64,000 bases of DNA from Solobacterium sp. Its GTDB lineage: Bacteria > Bacillota_I > Bacilli_A > Erysipelotrichales > Erysipelotrichaceae. The stretch spans positions 1 to 64,000 of the forward strand of contig JAFWNG010000040.1 in the NCBI GenBank assembly GCA_017510405.1, read 5' to 3'. The notes below the pieces were generated by a model. The model ran no database searches. It saw only the letters and a program-made list of their open reading frames with translations, and was not told the origin of the DNA. Positions 1 through 9,874 of this stretch are shown here, piece by piece. Every line of letters begins with the position of its first letter. Within the stretch, counting starts at the first letter, position 1. A program made the translations under genes and the position numbers.

Positions 1-24
1 CCTGCATGTTCTATTTCCGATAAT

Positions 25-90
25 AAAAGGCAAGAGGCACAAATTCTCTGTTGGCGACAGGAGAATATATACGTGCTCTTCTTGCCTTTT
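25..90. terminator. Large bidirectional hairpin
   Basis: Outer arms 25-40 and 73-90 pair (AAAAGGCAAGA...GCAC with GTGC...TCTTGCCTTTT, small bulge). An inner stem pairs ATTCTC at 43-48 with GAGAAT at 61-66. The A-run on one side and T-run on the other suit termination from both directions. It probably closes a gene to the left of the window and backs up the phosphatase gene. Confidence 0.6.
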
Positions 91-139
91 CTATCTTACC
101 ACCTTTGATTTGGTTTGTCTTACTTTGTCAACAGGCTGA

Positions 140-162
140 GGAATCAGGCAGCGCCTGATTCC
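140..162 (-). terminator. Hairpin after the phosphatase gene
   Basis: Perfect 10-bp inverted repeat GGAATCAGGC / GCCTGATTCC with a 3-nt loop. It lies directly after the TGA stop (165-167) of the minus-strand phosphatase gene. There is no strong T-tract, so efficiency is uncertain. Confidence 0.5.
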
Positions 163-164
163 TT

Positions 165-1955
165 TCAATTGGTCTGTTTGTCCGGTCCGGAATATTCCAG
201 ACACAGCATGGTCATGTCATCGAACTGTTCGGTATCTTTGACAAATACGCGGATGCTTTCCCGTACGGTCTTCAGGATCGTATCCGGGGAAGCATCTTTT
301 GCTTCGTTGAGGGCATCGATCAGGCGGGATGTACCGAACATTTTCTTATCCGGATCCATCGCTTCGGTGATGCCGTCGGTATACAGGAAGAGCTTGTCGC
401 CCGGATTCATCTGGATCTCGTACTGCCTGTATTTCATGTTGTCCATACCGCCGATGACGAAGCCGTGGCGGTCTTTCAGGATGTCAAACTGTTTGCCGGC
501 ACGCAGGATCGCGGGGTATTCGTGACCGGCGTTGGCAGCCAGGAGTCTGCCGGTGGAGATCTCCAGAATACCTACCCATATCGTAACGAACATTTCCAGT
601 TCGTTGTTGGAACAGATAGCTTCATTGGTCTTGGTGAGGATATCTGCCGGGGACTGGCCGAGCATTGCGCAGCTCTGCAGGATGATCTTGGAGATCATCA
701 TGAACAGGGCGGCAGGAACGCCTTTGCCGGAGACATCCGAGATGACCAGAGCGAGGTGATCATTGTCGATCAGGAAGAAATCGTAGAAGTCACCGCCGAC
801 TTCCTTGGCCGGCTCCATGGTGGCATAGACATCGAATTCGTGGCGGTCGGGGAACGCCGGGAAGATGCCCGGCAGCATCGATGCCTGGATGCGCTGAGCC
901 ATATCCAGCTCGGTGCTGATGCGTTCTTTCTCGGCTGTAATGCGTCCGTTTTCCGCTATATACTGGTCGATCTCCTGGGTGAGAGCGACGATGTCTTCCG
1001 ACAGTTCGCCGATCTCATTGTCCGGATGTACGGAGGCAAGATTATCTTTAACGGCTTTACTGTCTTTGTCAGACTGGTAGCTGCGGATATTATCCTGGAT
1101 CGTTTTGAGTGGTTTCAGAACAAGACCGGTGATCAGACCAAGACAGATCAGCGACAGGATGATCAGGAACAGCACAGAGGCTACAGTGCCGTTGATCGTC
1201 ATCGTTCTTTCGGCAGCGCGCAGCGAGGCAAGGCTGTAGGTCATACCAATCAGGACCGGATCACCGTTGACCGTATCCACGTAGGAATAATAATCCATGT
1301 AGTCGCCGGCATCTGCCAGGTAGGAAGAATCTTTGACGGCGTTTTCCATCGCCTGCTTCTGGCTTTCCGAGACAGTGATATTGACGCCGAGCGTATAGAC
1401 TTCTTCGTAATTCGTACCGCGTATCGATCCGGGATCGGCGCCGCTGAACAGGAAGTACTGCTTTTCAAAATTGGTATTCGTCAGGACGCAGAACAGATAA
1501 TCGACCCCGTAGGACTGCTTGATCTGGTCTACCCGGGTGATCAGCCATGAATAGCATATTTCTGCGTACAGTTTCTGATCTTCTATATTCAGTTTGGCGA
1601 TATCCGCTTCCGTCGCGTATTTGATCTCCAGTTCCGGGACATGCTGTCTCAGCAGACGGCACTTTTCCAGCGTGGCAGTACCGGTGGTATAATCTGCGTC
1701 ATATTCAATGTCCATGGTATTCGGATGGTTGTGCCAGTAGCGGATCAGCCAGTTGTATGACGGATATTCCTTCACAGCACGGGTCGTTTCATCCGCGACC
1801 TGTTCCGCGAATGTTACCGTCTGCCGGGATACGTTCAGATCTGCCAGCGAGCGCTGGGACAGGAACGTCTGAATTCCGATCACCAGTACGCCGAGGGCGA
1901 ACAGGATGGCGATCTGACGCCGGATACCCCTTCTGTTCTTTTTCATATATTCCAT
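165..1955 (-). CDS. Membrane-anchored SpoIIE/RsbU-type PP2C serine phosphatase
   Basis: A 596-residue two-transmembrane sensor phosphatase. A hydrophobic segment at about 14-33 and another at about 255-280 bracket an extracellular region of about 220 residues. A HAMP-like linker and coiled coil (about 280-355) follow. The C-terminal PP2C domain shows the family motifs EVGGDFYDFF, SDVSGKGVPAALF and YTDGITEA, with the metal-binding aspartates present. Such proteins dephosphorylate anti-sigma-factor antagonists (STAS proteins) in response to an external signal. No STAS or intact anti-sigma kinase gene is in the window; only an HATPase relic remains near 23.4-23.8 kb. The start at 1955 is supported by GGAG 8 nt upstream. 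The gene is divergent from the SIR2 gene, and I see no reason to link them functionally. The extracellular ligand is unknown. Confidence 0.9.
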   Translation of the reverse strand: MEYMKKNRRGIRRQIAILFALGVLVIGIQTFLSQRSLADLNVSRQTVTFAEQVADETTRAVKEYPSYNWLIRYWHNHPNTMDIEYDADYTTGTATLEKCRLLRQHVPELEIKYATEADIAKLNIEDQKLYAEICYSWLITRVDQIKQSYGVDYLFCVLTNTNFEKQYFLFSGADPGSIRGTNYEEVYTLGVNITVSESQKQAMENAVKDSSYLADAGDYMDYYSYVDTVNGDPVLIGMTYSLASLRAAERTMTINGTVASVLFLIILSLICLGLITGLVLKPLKTIQDNIRSYQSDKDSKAVKDNLASVHPDNEIGELSEDIVALTQEIDQYIAENGRITAEKERISTELDMAQRIQASMLPGIFPAFPDRHEFDVYATMEPAKEVGGDFYDFFLIDNDHLALVISDVSGKGVPAALFMMISKIILQSCAMLGQSPADILTKTNEAICSNNELEMFVTIWVGILEISTGRLLAANAGHEYPAILRAGKQFDILKDRHGFVIGGMDNMKYRQYEIQMNPGDKLFLYTDGITEAMDPDKKMFGTSRLIDALNEAKDASPDTILKTVRESIRVFVKDTEQFDDMTMLCLEYSGPDKQTN

Positions 1956-2259
1956 AGATGCTGCTCCAAAACTCTTCTCTGCAATGTTAGCATGTTTCCT
2001 GTACAGATGGTGATGATGACTGTCAGGAATACATACAGATATAATAATTCAACAGCCGCAAAAGTATAATGCATGTTCTCTGTTATTCACAGTATACATT
2101 TTATGATCCGTCCGGTATACAGCCGACAGAAGTTATTGGCGGTGCGGAATACACGTTGCCGTACTGCCGCTCTGCAATTCACAGTATAATGAACACAGAG
2201 CTCACAGCAGAAGACGCAATGCCGTCGGCGGCACGGAGCGTATGGAGAATACATAATCT
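1956..2259. promoter_or_regulatory. Divergent intergenic region with three TATAAT boxes and a repeated 19-nt motif
   Basis: No gene is supported in these 304 nt. TATAAT occurs at 2040-2045, 2065-2070 and 2185-2190 on the plus strand, but none has a good -35 at 17 nt. Two near copies of CTCTG..ATTCACAGTATA lie at 2078-2096 and 2170-2188, the second ending inside a TATAAT box. They may be operators or a duplicated promoter for the SIR2 operon. The phosphatase promoter must also lie here on the other strand. Confidence 0.4.
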
Positions 2260-3180
2260 ATGAAGACAGAGAAACTGACAATAAGACTGCATGAAAGACA
2301 GAACGCCTTACTGGCAGGAAACGGCATATGCCAGAGCATCGGTATGAATTCCTGTTACGGGATCATAGAAGAGATACGGAAAGAAAAGAATCCCGCTGCG
2401 GATCCGGAAGTGCTGGAGAAACTGCAGTTTCCGCATCAGATCGTGGCGGCGACAAATGATCATGTGGATGAAAATATGAAGCGGCTGACACAGGGAATGC
2501 TCAAAGCCGAGTATTCGGAAGAAGATACGGAATTCCTGAAAGACCTTCTGGATCATATGCCGGAGTTCATTCTTACGGCAAACTATTCCACTGAGCTGGA
2601 AAGCGCTGCTTTCGGCAGATATACCGCGTTTACCTATCGCACAAATACATGGAAGAGCGCGGAAATGCGCGGCTCGGCAGATTCCCTCGGACTGAACCGG
2701 TATACGATGATCCCCGTGGGTGAGCGGCAGAAACAGGTGTGGCATATACACGGCAATGCGATGAAGCCGACATCCATCGTCATGGGACATTACTACTACG
2801 GGAAACTCCTGCGGGAGATCGAAGAGTATATTCCCGTCTTCCTGAAGAACTATAAGATGGCAGTCAGTAAAGGTGAACAGGAAATAGCCGTTCGAAGCTG
2901 GGTGGATCTGTTCATGCTGTGCGATGTGCACATCCTGGGCTTTTCCATGGATCCGGCGGAAATGGATCTGTGGTGGCTGCTTTGCTGCAAGAAGCGTCAT
3001 TTCCCGGAAACACAGGTATATTTCTATGAACCGGATCCTGCGCGTATTACAAACTCCGGTAAGGAACTCCTGATGAAAGCATATGGTGCAAACATTATCA
3101 CAACACCGGATTTTACCGGGGATTACCGGCAGTACTACCGGGATACGATCCGGATGATCGGAGGAAACAGGAATGAATGA
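2260..3180 (+). CDS. SIR2-like (putative NAD+-hydrolysing) protein
   Basis: A 306-residue protein with the landmarks of the bacterial SIR2-like family. It has a glycine-rich nucleotide-binding start (LLAGNGI near residue 18), ILTANYS near 105 (matching the TTN-D type motif), WHIHG at 161-165 with the candidate catalytic His, and LGFSMDP near 226. Family knowledge: bacterial SIR2-like domains of this kind often hydrolyse NAD+ as effectors of abortive anti-phage systems (Thoeris ThsA, DSR, Sir2-HerA); others are deacylases. No second domain is present, so sensing must come from a partner. The stop overlaps the start of the DUF6273-LRR-DUF4132 gene by 8 nt (ATGAATGA), implying translational coupling and probably a functional pair. 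The ribosome binding site is a distant GGAG. The SIR2 assignment is from motifs; NADase activity is inferred. Confidence 0.75.
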   Translation: MKTEKLTIRLHERQNALLAGNGICQSIGMNSCYGIIEEIRKEKNPAADPEVLEKLQFPHQIVAATNDHVDENMKRLTQGMLKAEYSEEDTEFLKDLLDHMPEFILTANYSTELESAAFGRYTAFTYRTNTWKSAEMRGSADSLGLNRYTMIPVGERQKQVWHIHGNAMKPTSIVMGHYYYGKLLREIEEYIPVFLKNYKMAVSKGEQEIAVRSWVDLFMLCDVHILGFSMDPAEMDLWWLLCCKKRHFPETQVYFYEPDPARITNSGKELLMKAYGANIITTPDFTGDYRQYYRDTIRMIGGNRNE

Positions 3181-6100
3181 GTCTGATCTGAAACCGGGAG
3201 AACGAATTCCGTTCGGCAGATATTTCTGGGAGATCCTGGAAGTTGATCTGACAGAGAAAACGATGCTGGTCATCGCCGACAAAGAAGTAACTAAGATGGG
3301 ATTCAATACTTCCTGGGAAAAGAAAAACTGGGAAGACTGCCGTCAACGTAAGTGGCTGAACAAAGACTTCCTGAACAGGGAATTTACAGAACTGGAACAG
3401 GCAGCCATTCTCAGGACCTATCTGGAAAATACAGCGGACAGGGTATATCTGCTGAATGCGGAAGAAGCACTGAAGTATTATCCCAATTATCCTTCCCGTA
3501 TCTGCGGCGACGGCTGGTGGCTGCGGTTCCACAATGCGCTTGATTACCGCGTGGATTATGTCGGAAGGTACGGGGAGATCGTCAGAGACCAGATGTACCC
3601 GTCATATGAACTGGGTCTGCGTCCGGTAATGCGGATCGATCTGAAAGCGGAAGCGTGCAGATCGTTTCTCAGTGAAGCGTATCTGAACAGTATGCAGAAA
3701 CCGCTTTTCGCGGTCCGTGATACAACGGTAATCGGTGCCAGCCAGTGGATCACCGCAGCGTTCATCCCCGAAGGCATTACGGAGATCGCAGATTTCTGCT
3801 TTGAAGACAGTTCGTTACTGGCATACGTTCAACTGCCTTCAACGCTGAAAAGAATAGGAATGGCAGCCTTCCGCAACTGCTGGCTATTAGACAAAATTGA
3901 AATACAGAGCGACTCTGTCGACTATGGCCCGGGTTGTTTCGATGGCTGTCAAAATCTTGAATACACTCCACAGATGTTTTTAACAAAAGGACATCTGGAT
4001 GACATATTCATCAGGCATCTGGACGTCTGCGGCAGTAAAGAACTGGCATGGCTGTTCCTGTATCAGGATGAAGAAGTATGGGGAAAACCGCTGACAAAGA
4101 AGATCACAAAGGGCAATGCGTCCGATGTTCTGGATGTCCTGACAGAGCGTCTCTCAGTAATTAAGTCCGATGTAAAGAAGCCGGCATCCATAGCTGTCCG
4201 GTATGTGCTTGCCAACAGCGGAAAGCTGAAAGCAGAGTCTGTGCAGAAATTCATAAATACACTGCAGACGCTGGGACTGACGGAGGAAGTGAAGATCCTG
4301 TCCGAAGAACCGGCAGTTTCTCAGATCCTCGGGCTCAGTGAATCCGCAGATCCATACAGAAGAGTCCTGAAAACCGGCAGTATTCTGGAAGGAAATATCA
4401 CGGTTCCTCTGGAAGTCGGCAGAACTATCACGTTTGGGCAGCGTTTCTGGAAGATTCTTGAGATCAATGAGACAGATAACACAATGCTCGTCATCTCCGA
4501 GCGGGAAGTATGCAGAAAACAATATCATTCGGAATCACATGTGACATGGCAGAACTGTACGCTTCGGAAATGGCTGAACGATAAATTTATCCGGGAAGAG
4601 TTTACAGATCAGGAAAAGAAGGCAGTCGTCAGAAGACACCCGGAGAGTTCTGGTGACAGGATCTTTCTGTTAAGTCAGGAAGAATCAGATAAATATTTTA
4701 AAGATGATAATGAACGCAGTACCGGCAGGCCCTGGTGGCTTATGTCGATCTCGGTCAGCGGGTACGTGCAGAGTTATGTGGATGACAAAGGCAGTTACGG
4801 ACAGTCTGTAAATCATTGGGACGAATATGGTGTTCGTCCAATCATGCGGCTCAATATAGATTCAAATGCGTGCCGTAGATTTATAGCATGTGACGATTCC
4901 GGAAAACGTATGATCCGCAGCAGCGCAATGATCATCGATGGCGGCAGTCTGACGGCGGTCGATCCGGACGTCGAAGAACTGGTTCTGCCCTCTTATGTCC
5001 TTAGTATTCAGAAATTTGCGTTCCTTCACTGTCATGCACTGAAATCGGTCACATGGCCCGGCAGAGCACCTAAGATCGATACGACGGCTTTTAAGGACTG
5101 TCCGAAACTCACCCTGCCGGAGCGCTTCTATACGGGCGGAAAACTGTCGCATGATGCTTTCGCGCCGTATATGCCGCTGACGCCAGTTCTGACCGCATTC
5201 GTTCTGCTGAACAGAAAACCGAATGACAGTTATTATGATGCAGTGGTGAAACGCCTGAATGCGGAAAACGCACCGGGTGCGGCGGATGAAATGCTTCGTC
5301 GGCTGTCTTCGGGGTACAGAATGAAAGACGTTGAATCGGCCGTCCGCTTTATTCTCGCAGCCGCACCGGTGCTGGGAAAGGAGAGACTGCAGAAACTGGA
5401 AAAAGCCCTGACCGATCATCATACGCTCGCGCCTGCGTACAGAGATGCGCTGGTGCGGGAAGCGGACATGGACGCTCCGGTCGTCCCGGTCATCGGTAAA
5501 ACACTGCTTCTGCGTGATATCGTTCCCTTTGAAATGCTCAGATCAGAGTGGGAAGAGCCGAAGGAACTGCCCCGGCTGGCAGTGATCATGAATGCCGTCG
5601 ATACGTACGCAAAACAGTACTCCGAAGGAGAGATCCTGTATCGATACAAAACCAGGACGATATCGGAGTACAGGATAGATCCTGAGTTCAGGAAAAGAGC
5701 TGAAGGGATCGACTACTGTACATTAATGAGCCTGCTGAAGTATTGGGGAGAAACGGTCGATCTGAGATGGTATGCGCCGTACGCTGCCCTGGCAGACGAC
5801 ATGGATCTGGAAGATCTCATTAATGAACTGGACCGCCGGGATAAATGGCGTAACCGCGGGAAAGATACACTCCGAGTCCGCGGTGCTGTGCTGCTGAATG
5901 ATTCCAGAACAGCGATGTACTATGCGGCAAAGCTCGGTTTCCTCTGGAAATACGCGGAAATGCGCGGTATGAGCGAAAATGTATTCCTGGATACGGTCTA
6001 CTGTAATTTCGGTCTGGATAACGATCTGAAACGTTCCTGGACATTTGCGGGAAAAATGTATACGGCAGCGGTAAACAAAGACCTTACCGTAACGCTTTAC

Positions 6101-6976
6101 GATGAAAGCGGCAGTGTAGTCTATTACATGCCGTGGCAGAAGAAAGCGGACAAAGAACTTAGACAGGCCAGGGCAGAGTTCAAAGAGCTGAAGAAAATGA
6201 TAAAGCCTGTGGTCGGAACAATGAGCGACCGGCTTTTCGAGGATTTCCTGTCCGGTACGAAGACACCGGCTGAAGACTGGAAAGAATCCTGCCGGAGGAA
6301 TCCTCTTCGGCAGATGCTGGTAAAACGGATCGTCTGGGAACAGGAAGGAAAGACATTCATCCTGGATGACAGCGGAAATGCCGTGACCGCTGACGATCGT
6401 CCGTATGCCGTCACAGACAGCCCGGTCACTCCGGCACATCCGATGGAAATGAAACAGGATGAGGTAACAGCCTGGAAGAAATACTTCCATGTGCACCGCC
6501 TGAGCCAGCCGTTTGTTCAGATGTGGGAACCGGTAATAGACCCAAAGACGATCAGACCGGACAGATACGACGGCTGTATCCTGAAGCTTTCTATGCTTCA
6601 GAACAATGAAAAACACGGAATCGTAATGAAGCGCGGTGAACTCCATATGCCGGACTGCCGGGCAGATCTTTCCAGTAAAACAAGTTATTCCCATAGAGGT
6701 GAATATGAGATCTCACAGTTTAAAATTCGTTCCTACAGCAGGAAGGTGAATCACATCGTTGGCCTGCTGGATCTCGCCACGATCGAAGGAAGGATCCGGA
6801 AAGACGATGTCCAGGTTCTTACTTTGTTCGATACCCTCACACAGGCGCAGATCACCAGGTATATCGAAATTGCCGGCAAAGCCGAAGCACATGCCGTTCT
6901 GGCAGAACTGCTGGATTACAAGAATAAACACTTTGAGACATACGATCCGTTTGATGAATTCAAACTGAATGACTGA
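3173..6976 (+). CDS. Large cytosolic protein: DUF6273 - LRR - DUF6273 - LRR - DUF4132
   Basis: A 1267-residue protein with no signal peptide. Residues about 6-160 form a DUF6273 module (RKWLNKDF, GWWLRF, GLRPVMRIDL). About 195-262 are BspA-type LRRs (FIPEGITEIADFCF). A second DUF6273 follows at about 412-562 (CTLRKWLNDKF, WWLMS, GVRPIMRLNI), then one or two more LRRs (about 600-645). The rest is helical and ends in DUF4132 (about 960-1267). DUF4132 landmarks are FGL...GKRSW-like text and the HPMEM...W...QPFVQMWEP block near 1088-1125. DUF4132 is known from MolR-type proteins and from predicted conflict systems; its reaction is unknown. It is coupled to the SIR2 gene, which suggests it regulates or targets that protein. 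It is the only member of the group with two DUF6273 modules, probably from an internal duplication. RBS GGAGGAAACAGG. Confidence 0.8.
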   Translation: MNESDLKPGERIPFGRYFWEILEVDLTEKTMLVIADKEVTKMGFNTSWEKKNWEDCRQRKWLNKDFLNREFTELEQAAILRTYLENTADRVYLLNAEEALKYYPNYPSRICGDGWWLRFHNALDYRVDYVGRYGEIVRDQMYPSYELGLRPVMRIDLKAEACRSFLSEAYLNSMQKPLFAVRDTTVIGASQWITAAFIPEGITEIADFCFEDSSLLAYVQLPSTLKRIGMAAFRNCWLLDKIEIQSDSVDYGPGCFDGCQNLEYTPQMFLTKGHLDDIFIRHLDVCGSKELAWLFLYQDEEVWGKPLTKKITKGNASDVLDVLTERLSVIKSDVKKPASIAVRYVLANSGKLKAESVQKFINTLQTLGLTEEVKILSEEPAVSQILGLSESADPYRRVLKTGSILEGNITVPLEVGRTITFGQRFWKILEINETDNTMLVISEREVCRKQYHSESHVTWQNCTLRKWLNDKFIREEFTDQEKKAVVRRHPESSGDRIFLLSQEESDKYFKDDNERSTGRPWWLMSISVSGYVQSYVDDKGSYGQSVNHWDEYGVRPIMRLNIDSNACRRFIACDDSGKRMIRSSAMIIDGGSLTAVDPDVEELVLPSYVLSIQKFAFLHCHALKSVTWPGRAPKIDTTAFKDCPKLTLPERFYTGGKLSHDAFAPYMPLTPVLTAFVLLNRKPNDSYYDAVVKRLNAENAPGAADEMLRRLSSGYRMKDVESAVRFILAAAPVLGKERLQKLEKALTDHHTLAPAYRDALVREADMDAPVVPVIGKTLLLRDIVPFEMLRSEWEEPKELPRLAVIMNAVDTYAKQYSEGEILYRYKTRTISEYRIDPEFRKRAEGIDYCTLMSLLKYWGETVDLRWYAPYAALADDMDLEDLINELDRRDKWRNRGKDTLRVRGAVLLNDSRTAMYYAAKLGFLWKYAEMRGMSENVFLDTVYCNFGLDNDLKRSWTFAGKMYTAAVNKDLTVTLYDESGSVVYYMPWQKKADKELRQARAEFKELKKMIKPVVGTMSDRLFEDFLSGTKTPAEDWKESCRRNPLRQMLVKRIVWEQEGKTFILDDSGNAVTADDRPYAVTDSPVTPAHPMEMKQDEVTAWKKYFHVHRLSQPFVQMWEPVIDPKTIRPDRYDGCILKLSMLQNNEKHGIVMKRGELHMPDCRADLSSKTSYSHRGEYEISQFKIRSYSRKVNHIVGLLDLATIEGRIRKDDVQVLTLFDTLTQAQITRYIEIAGKAEAHAVLAELLDYKNKHFETYDPFDEFKLND

Positions 6977-6990
6977 CAGATCGTTCCGAC

Positions 6991-7052
6991 AGGTTTTACC
7001 GGGGCAGAAAACCTGCCCCTCGTCTGAGTTCGATGCTATCCCAGGATATAAT
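6991..7052 (+). promoter_or_regulatory. Hairpin plus -10 box before the second DUF4132 gene
   Basis: GGGGCAG / CTGCCCC pair at 7001-7019. An alternative pairing, AGGTTTT (6991-6997) with AAAACCT (7008-7014), would exclude it. There is no T-tract. A TATAAT box at 7047-7052 precedes the next gene. This could be a weak terminator followed by a new promoter. Confidence 0.4.
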
Positions 7053-7090
7053 ACTTCGATATGGAATGTCATTCACGACAGGGAGAGTAT

Positions 7091-9781
7091 ATGGCCGATT
7101 GGAAAAACAGCAAACAGAAGGAACAGATATTACCGGATGGAAGAATACGGATCCGGAAAGCGGATGAAACAGTAAGACCCGGGGCACGGTTTATCATGGG
7201 AAAAAACAGACGGGTCTGGCGGATCCTGCACTATGATCGAAAAAAAGGCAAACTTCTTGTGATCACGGATCAGCCGGTCTGTCAGAAAGAGTTTGACAGG
7301 AAGTCCATAAACTGCACCTGGGCAGGAAGTACGCTGCGTAAATGGCTGAATAAAGAATTCCTGAAAACAGAATTCAGTAAAGAAGAGCAGAACGCGATTC
7401 TTATGAGTCCCCTTGGCAAAGGCAAATCAAACAATACAGCTTGTGCAGAAGATAAAACAATTGACAAAGTATTCCTGCTGAGTGCGGAAGAGTATGAAAA
7501 ATACCGGCAATATGTCGAAGGGATAAGCGATGGGGAAAAATGTTGGCTGAGATCCTACGGGAGTCATACCGGCAGAACGATCACAGTCGATGCGGACGGA
7601 AAGCTGTTTTATAACGAACTCGCCGGCAATTCCGGTGTGAATGTATGTCCTGCACTCTGGATCGACCTGGATACGGCATATATCAGTGCTTCTCCAAATG
7701 ACTGTAACGAACTGAGTTTTGGAACTCCGGAGACCGTCATGGAGATCATTGTAGAGGATGGTGTACTGGTCCATGCTTCAGAAAAGTGCACAGAGGCAGA
7801 AATACCGGCTGAGGTAAAGAAAATCAGCGCAAATGCATTCGAGAACTGTCTGGAACTGAAGACCTTCACCTGGGCAGGAGAAATGCCGGAGTTTGACCGG
7901 GAGGCATTGGTCAACTGTCCGAAACTGGTCCTTCCGAAAGAGTTCTATCAGGGGAAATCGCTTCCGGCAGACAGCTTCCGGTGGTATATGCCGGATGACA
8001 CAGAGCTGATGGTGAAAATACTGCTGGAAGCACATGAAAAAAGTACATACTGGGACTTATTCATCCGGCGCCTTTCCGTTGAGAACGCAGCAGAGATCGC
8101 AGATATCCTGCTGGCGCGGATCAGAGAAATAAAGAATACAGAGCACTGTGAACGTATTCTCCGCTTTGCTCTGGCAGCCGCACCGGCCCTTGGTAAAGAG
8201 CGTTTGACAGCAGTACAGAAATACCTGAAGACCGTACGGTATACTGCAATTAACTGGCAGCCGCTCCTGCAGAGGGAAACCGAGCGAACCGATGCACCGG
8301 CAGTGATCGGAAACATCATACTGAGTAAAAAAATCGTCTCTGCGAACATCCTCGGGTCGGACTGGAAAGAACTTGGCCGGCTGCCGGGATTTGCGGCAGT
8401 TATGGACGCTGTCAGTGATTATGCGGTCCAGTATTCAGAAGACAGTTTGGAAGGCATGGATCCTGTACCGGACGCGCTCGATTATATAAAAAATAAAGAG
8501 ACAGACGCAAAAATCGCCGCAATGAATCACAGCGCGTTAATGAGCCTGCTGCGGTCTTGGGCGGAACGCTTCAATTCGTGGTGGTACGCTCCGTACGCCG
8601 CGTACGCCAACGATCAGGAACTGGCGGTACTGCTTGTGGAAATCGGTTCCTGGGAAAAGAAAAAAGCGTTGCGGGAACAGGTCATCCGTGTAAGAGGGGC
8701 AGTCCTTCTGAACGAAACCGTAACCGCTAAGCGATATGCGGATGAAAGAGAACTTCTCAGCACATACGCATTCATTCACAAAATGGACGAGGATGATATC
8801 CGTGACAACATCATCAGTGACTTTGGACTGGATGCGCAAGGAAAACGTTCCTGGACACTGGCAGGAAAAACTTTTACTGCCGTCGTAAACAAAGATCTTA
8901 CCGTGACACTTACCGATGAAAACGGAGCGGTTTACAGCAGTATTCCGGAGATCGGCACGAATCTGGCGGAATGTGTAAGGATCGCTGAGGAGTTCAGGGA
9001 TCTGCAGGAAAACATCCTGCCGACGGCAAAGCTGCGAAACAAACGGATCTTCTGGGACTTCCTGTCCGGAAGAAAGAGAGAGGCAGGATCCTGGAAAGAA
9101 GCGTATCAGGAGAAAGCTGTACTGCGGATCCTGGCAAAACTGATCGTGTGGGATCAGAACGGCAGTACCTTCACAATGGACGACAGCGGACAGGCAGTGA
9201 CTGCGGACGGCACTCCGTATACCGTCACAGACGCTCCGATCACAGTGGCTCACCCGATGGAAATGGGCAGAGAAGCCACAGAAGCGTGGCAGAAATACTT
9301 TACAGACCGGAAGCTGAAACAGCCGTTTGAACAGGTATGGGAGCCGGTAATACCGCAGCAGTTCATAAAGCCGGACCGTTATGCCGGATGCATGATATCT
9401 GTGAAATTATTCCAGAACAGGGAGAACGACGGCATTTACATGCCGGATCGGTATTCGATCGAGTTCACTGACTGTGACGCAGATGTGAAAATAAACAGGT
9501 CGGGCAGCTGTGAGATCCGGGATTTCAGATACGATGAATGGACCCGTTATGTAAACCACATCGCTGCGTATCTCGACAAATGCACGGTCAGCGGCAGGAT
9601 CCGGAAAGATGATATCAGTGTCGTACAGCAGCTGGACGATTTCACCCAGGCACAGATCACGAAATTCATTGATATTGCCATTGAAGCCGAGGCGCATAAT
9701 GTACTGGCGCATCTGCTCGAGTATAAGAACGCCCGTTTCGGCACCTTTGATCCGATGAAGGAATTCACACTGGATCTGTAA
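7091..9781 (+). CDS. DUF6273-LRR-DUF4132 protein, paralogue 2
   Basis: An 896-residue paralogue with a single N-terminal DUF6273 (TLRKWLNKEF, CWLRSYG, NVCPALWIDL). A short LRR stretch follows (AEIPAEVKKISANAFENC), then a helical region containing LRFALAAAPALGKERL, and C-terminal DUF4132 (FGLDAQGKRSWTL; AHPMEMG..; QPFEQVWEPV). It ends in the family tail LLEYKNARFGTFDP. I chose the ATG at 7091 over an in-frame ATG at 7061 because GGGAGAG lies just before 7091 and the other paralogues start at the same place relative to DUF6273. The gene has its own TATAAT and is followed by a clear terminator, so it can be expressed alone. Soluble by sequence; function unknown. Confidence 0.8.
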   Translation: MADWKNSKQKEQILPDGRIRIRKADETVRPGARFIMGKNRRVWRILHYDRKKGKLLVITDQPVCQKEFDRKSINCTWAGSTLRKWLNKEFLKTEFSKEEQNAILMSPLGKGKSNNTACAEDKTIDKVFLLSAEEYEKYRQYVEGISDGEKCWLRSYGSHTGRTITVDADGKLFYNELAGNSGVNVCPALWIDLDTAYISASPNDCNELSFGTPETVMEIIVEDGVLVHASEKCTEAEIPAEVKKISANAFENCLELKTFTWAGEMPEFDREALVNCPKLVLPKEFYQGKSLPADSFRWYMPDDTELMVKILLEAHEKSTYWDLFIRRLSVENAAEIADILLARIREIKNTEHCERILRFALAAAPALGKERLTAVQKYLKTVRYTAINWQPLLQRETERTDAPAVIGNIILSKKIVSANILGSDWKELGRLPGFAAVMDAVSDYAVQYSEDSLEGMDPVPDALDYIKNKETDAKIAAMNHSALMSLLRSWAERFNSWWYAPYAAYANDQELAVLLVEIGSWEKKKALREQVIRVRGAVLLNETVTAKRYADERELLSTYAFIHKMDEDDIRDNIISDFGLDAQGKRSWTLAGKTFTAVVNKDLTVTLTDENGAVYSSIPEIGTNLAECVRIAEEFRDLQENILPTAKLRNKRIFWDFLSGRKREAGSWKEAYQEKAVLRILAKLIVWDQNGSTFTMDDSGQAVTADGTPYTVTDAPITVAHPMEMGREATEAWQKYFTDRKLKQPFEQVWEPVIPQQFIKPDRYAGCMISVKLFQNRENDGIYMPDRYSIEFTDCDADVKINRSGSCEIRDFRYDEWTRYVNHIAAYLDKCTVSGRIRKDDISVVQQLDDFTQAQITKFIDIAIEAEAHNVLAHLLEYKNARFGTFDPMKEFTLDL

Positions 9782-9797
9782 ATACAAACGGGAAAGC

Positions 9798-9830
9798 AGG
9801 ACCTCTGCAGGAAACGCAGAAGTCCTTTTT
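9798..9830 (+). terminator. Rho-independent terminator
   Basis: AGGACCTCTGC pairs with GCAGAAGTCCT (one mismatch, 7-nt loop) and is followed by TTTTT. It ends the second paralogue's transcript. Confidence 0.8.
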
Positions 9831-9874
9831 ACGGTTCGGCGGGAACACGTATCTTTAAGACTCCTGCAGCGGAG

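Noticed and set aside
465..1550. Long plus-strand open frame (361 codons) opposite the phosphatase gene
   Set aside because: Antisense shadow: no ribosome binding site, no domain text, and the minus-strand frame has all PP2C motifs.
2069..2263. Small open frame of 64 codons before the SIR2 gene
   Set aside because: It lacks a ribosome binding site and covers the promoter-like repeats; no protein character.
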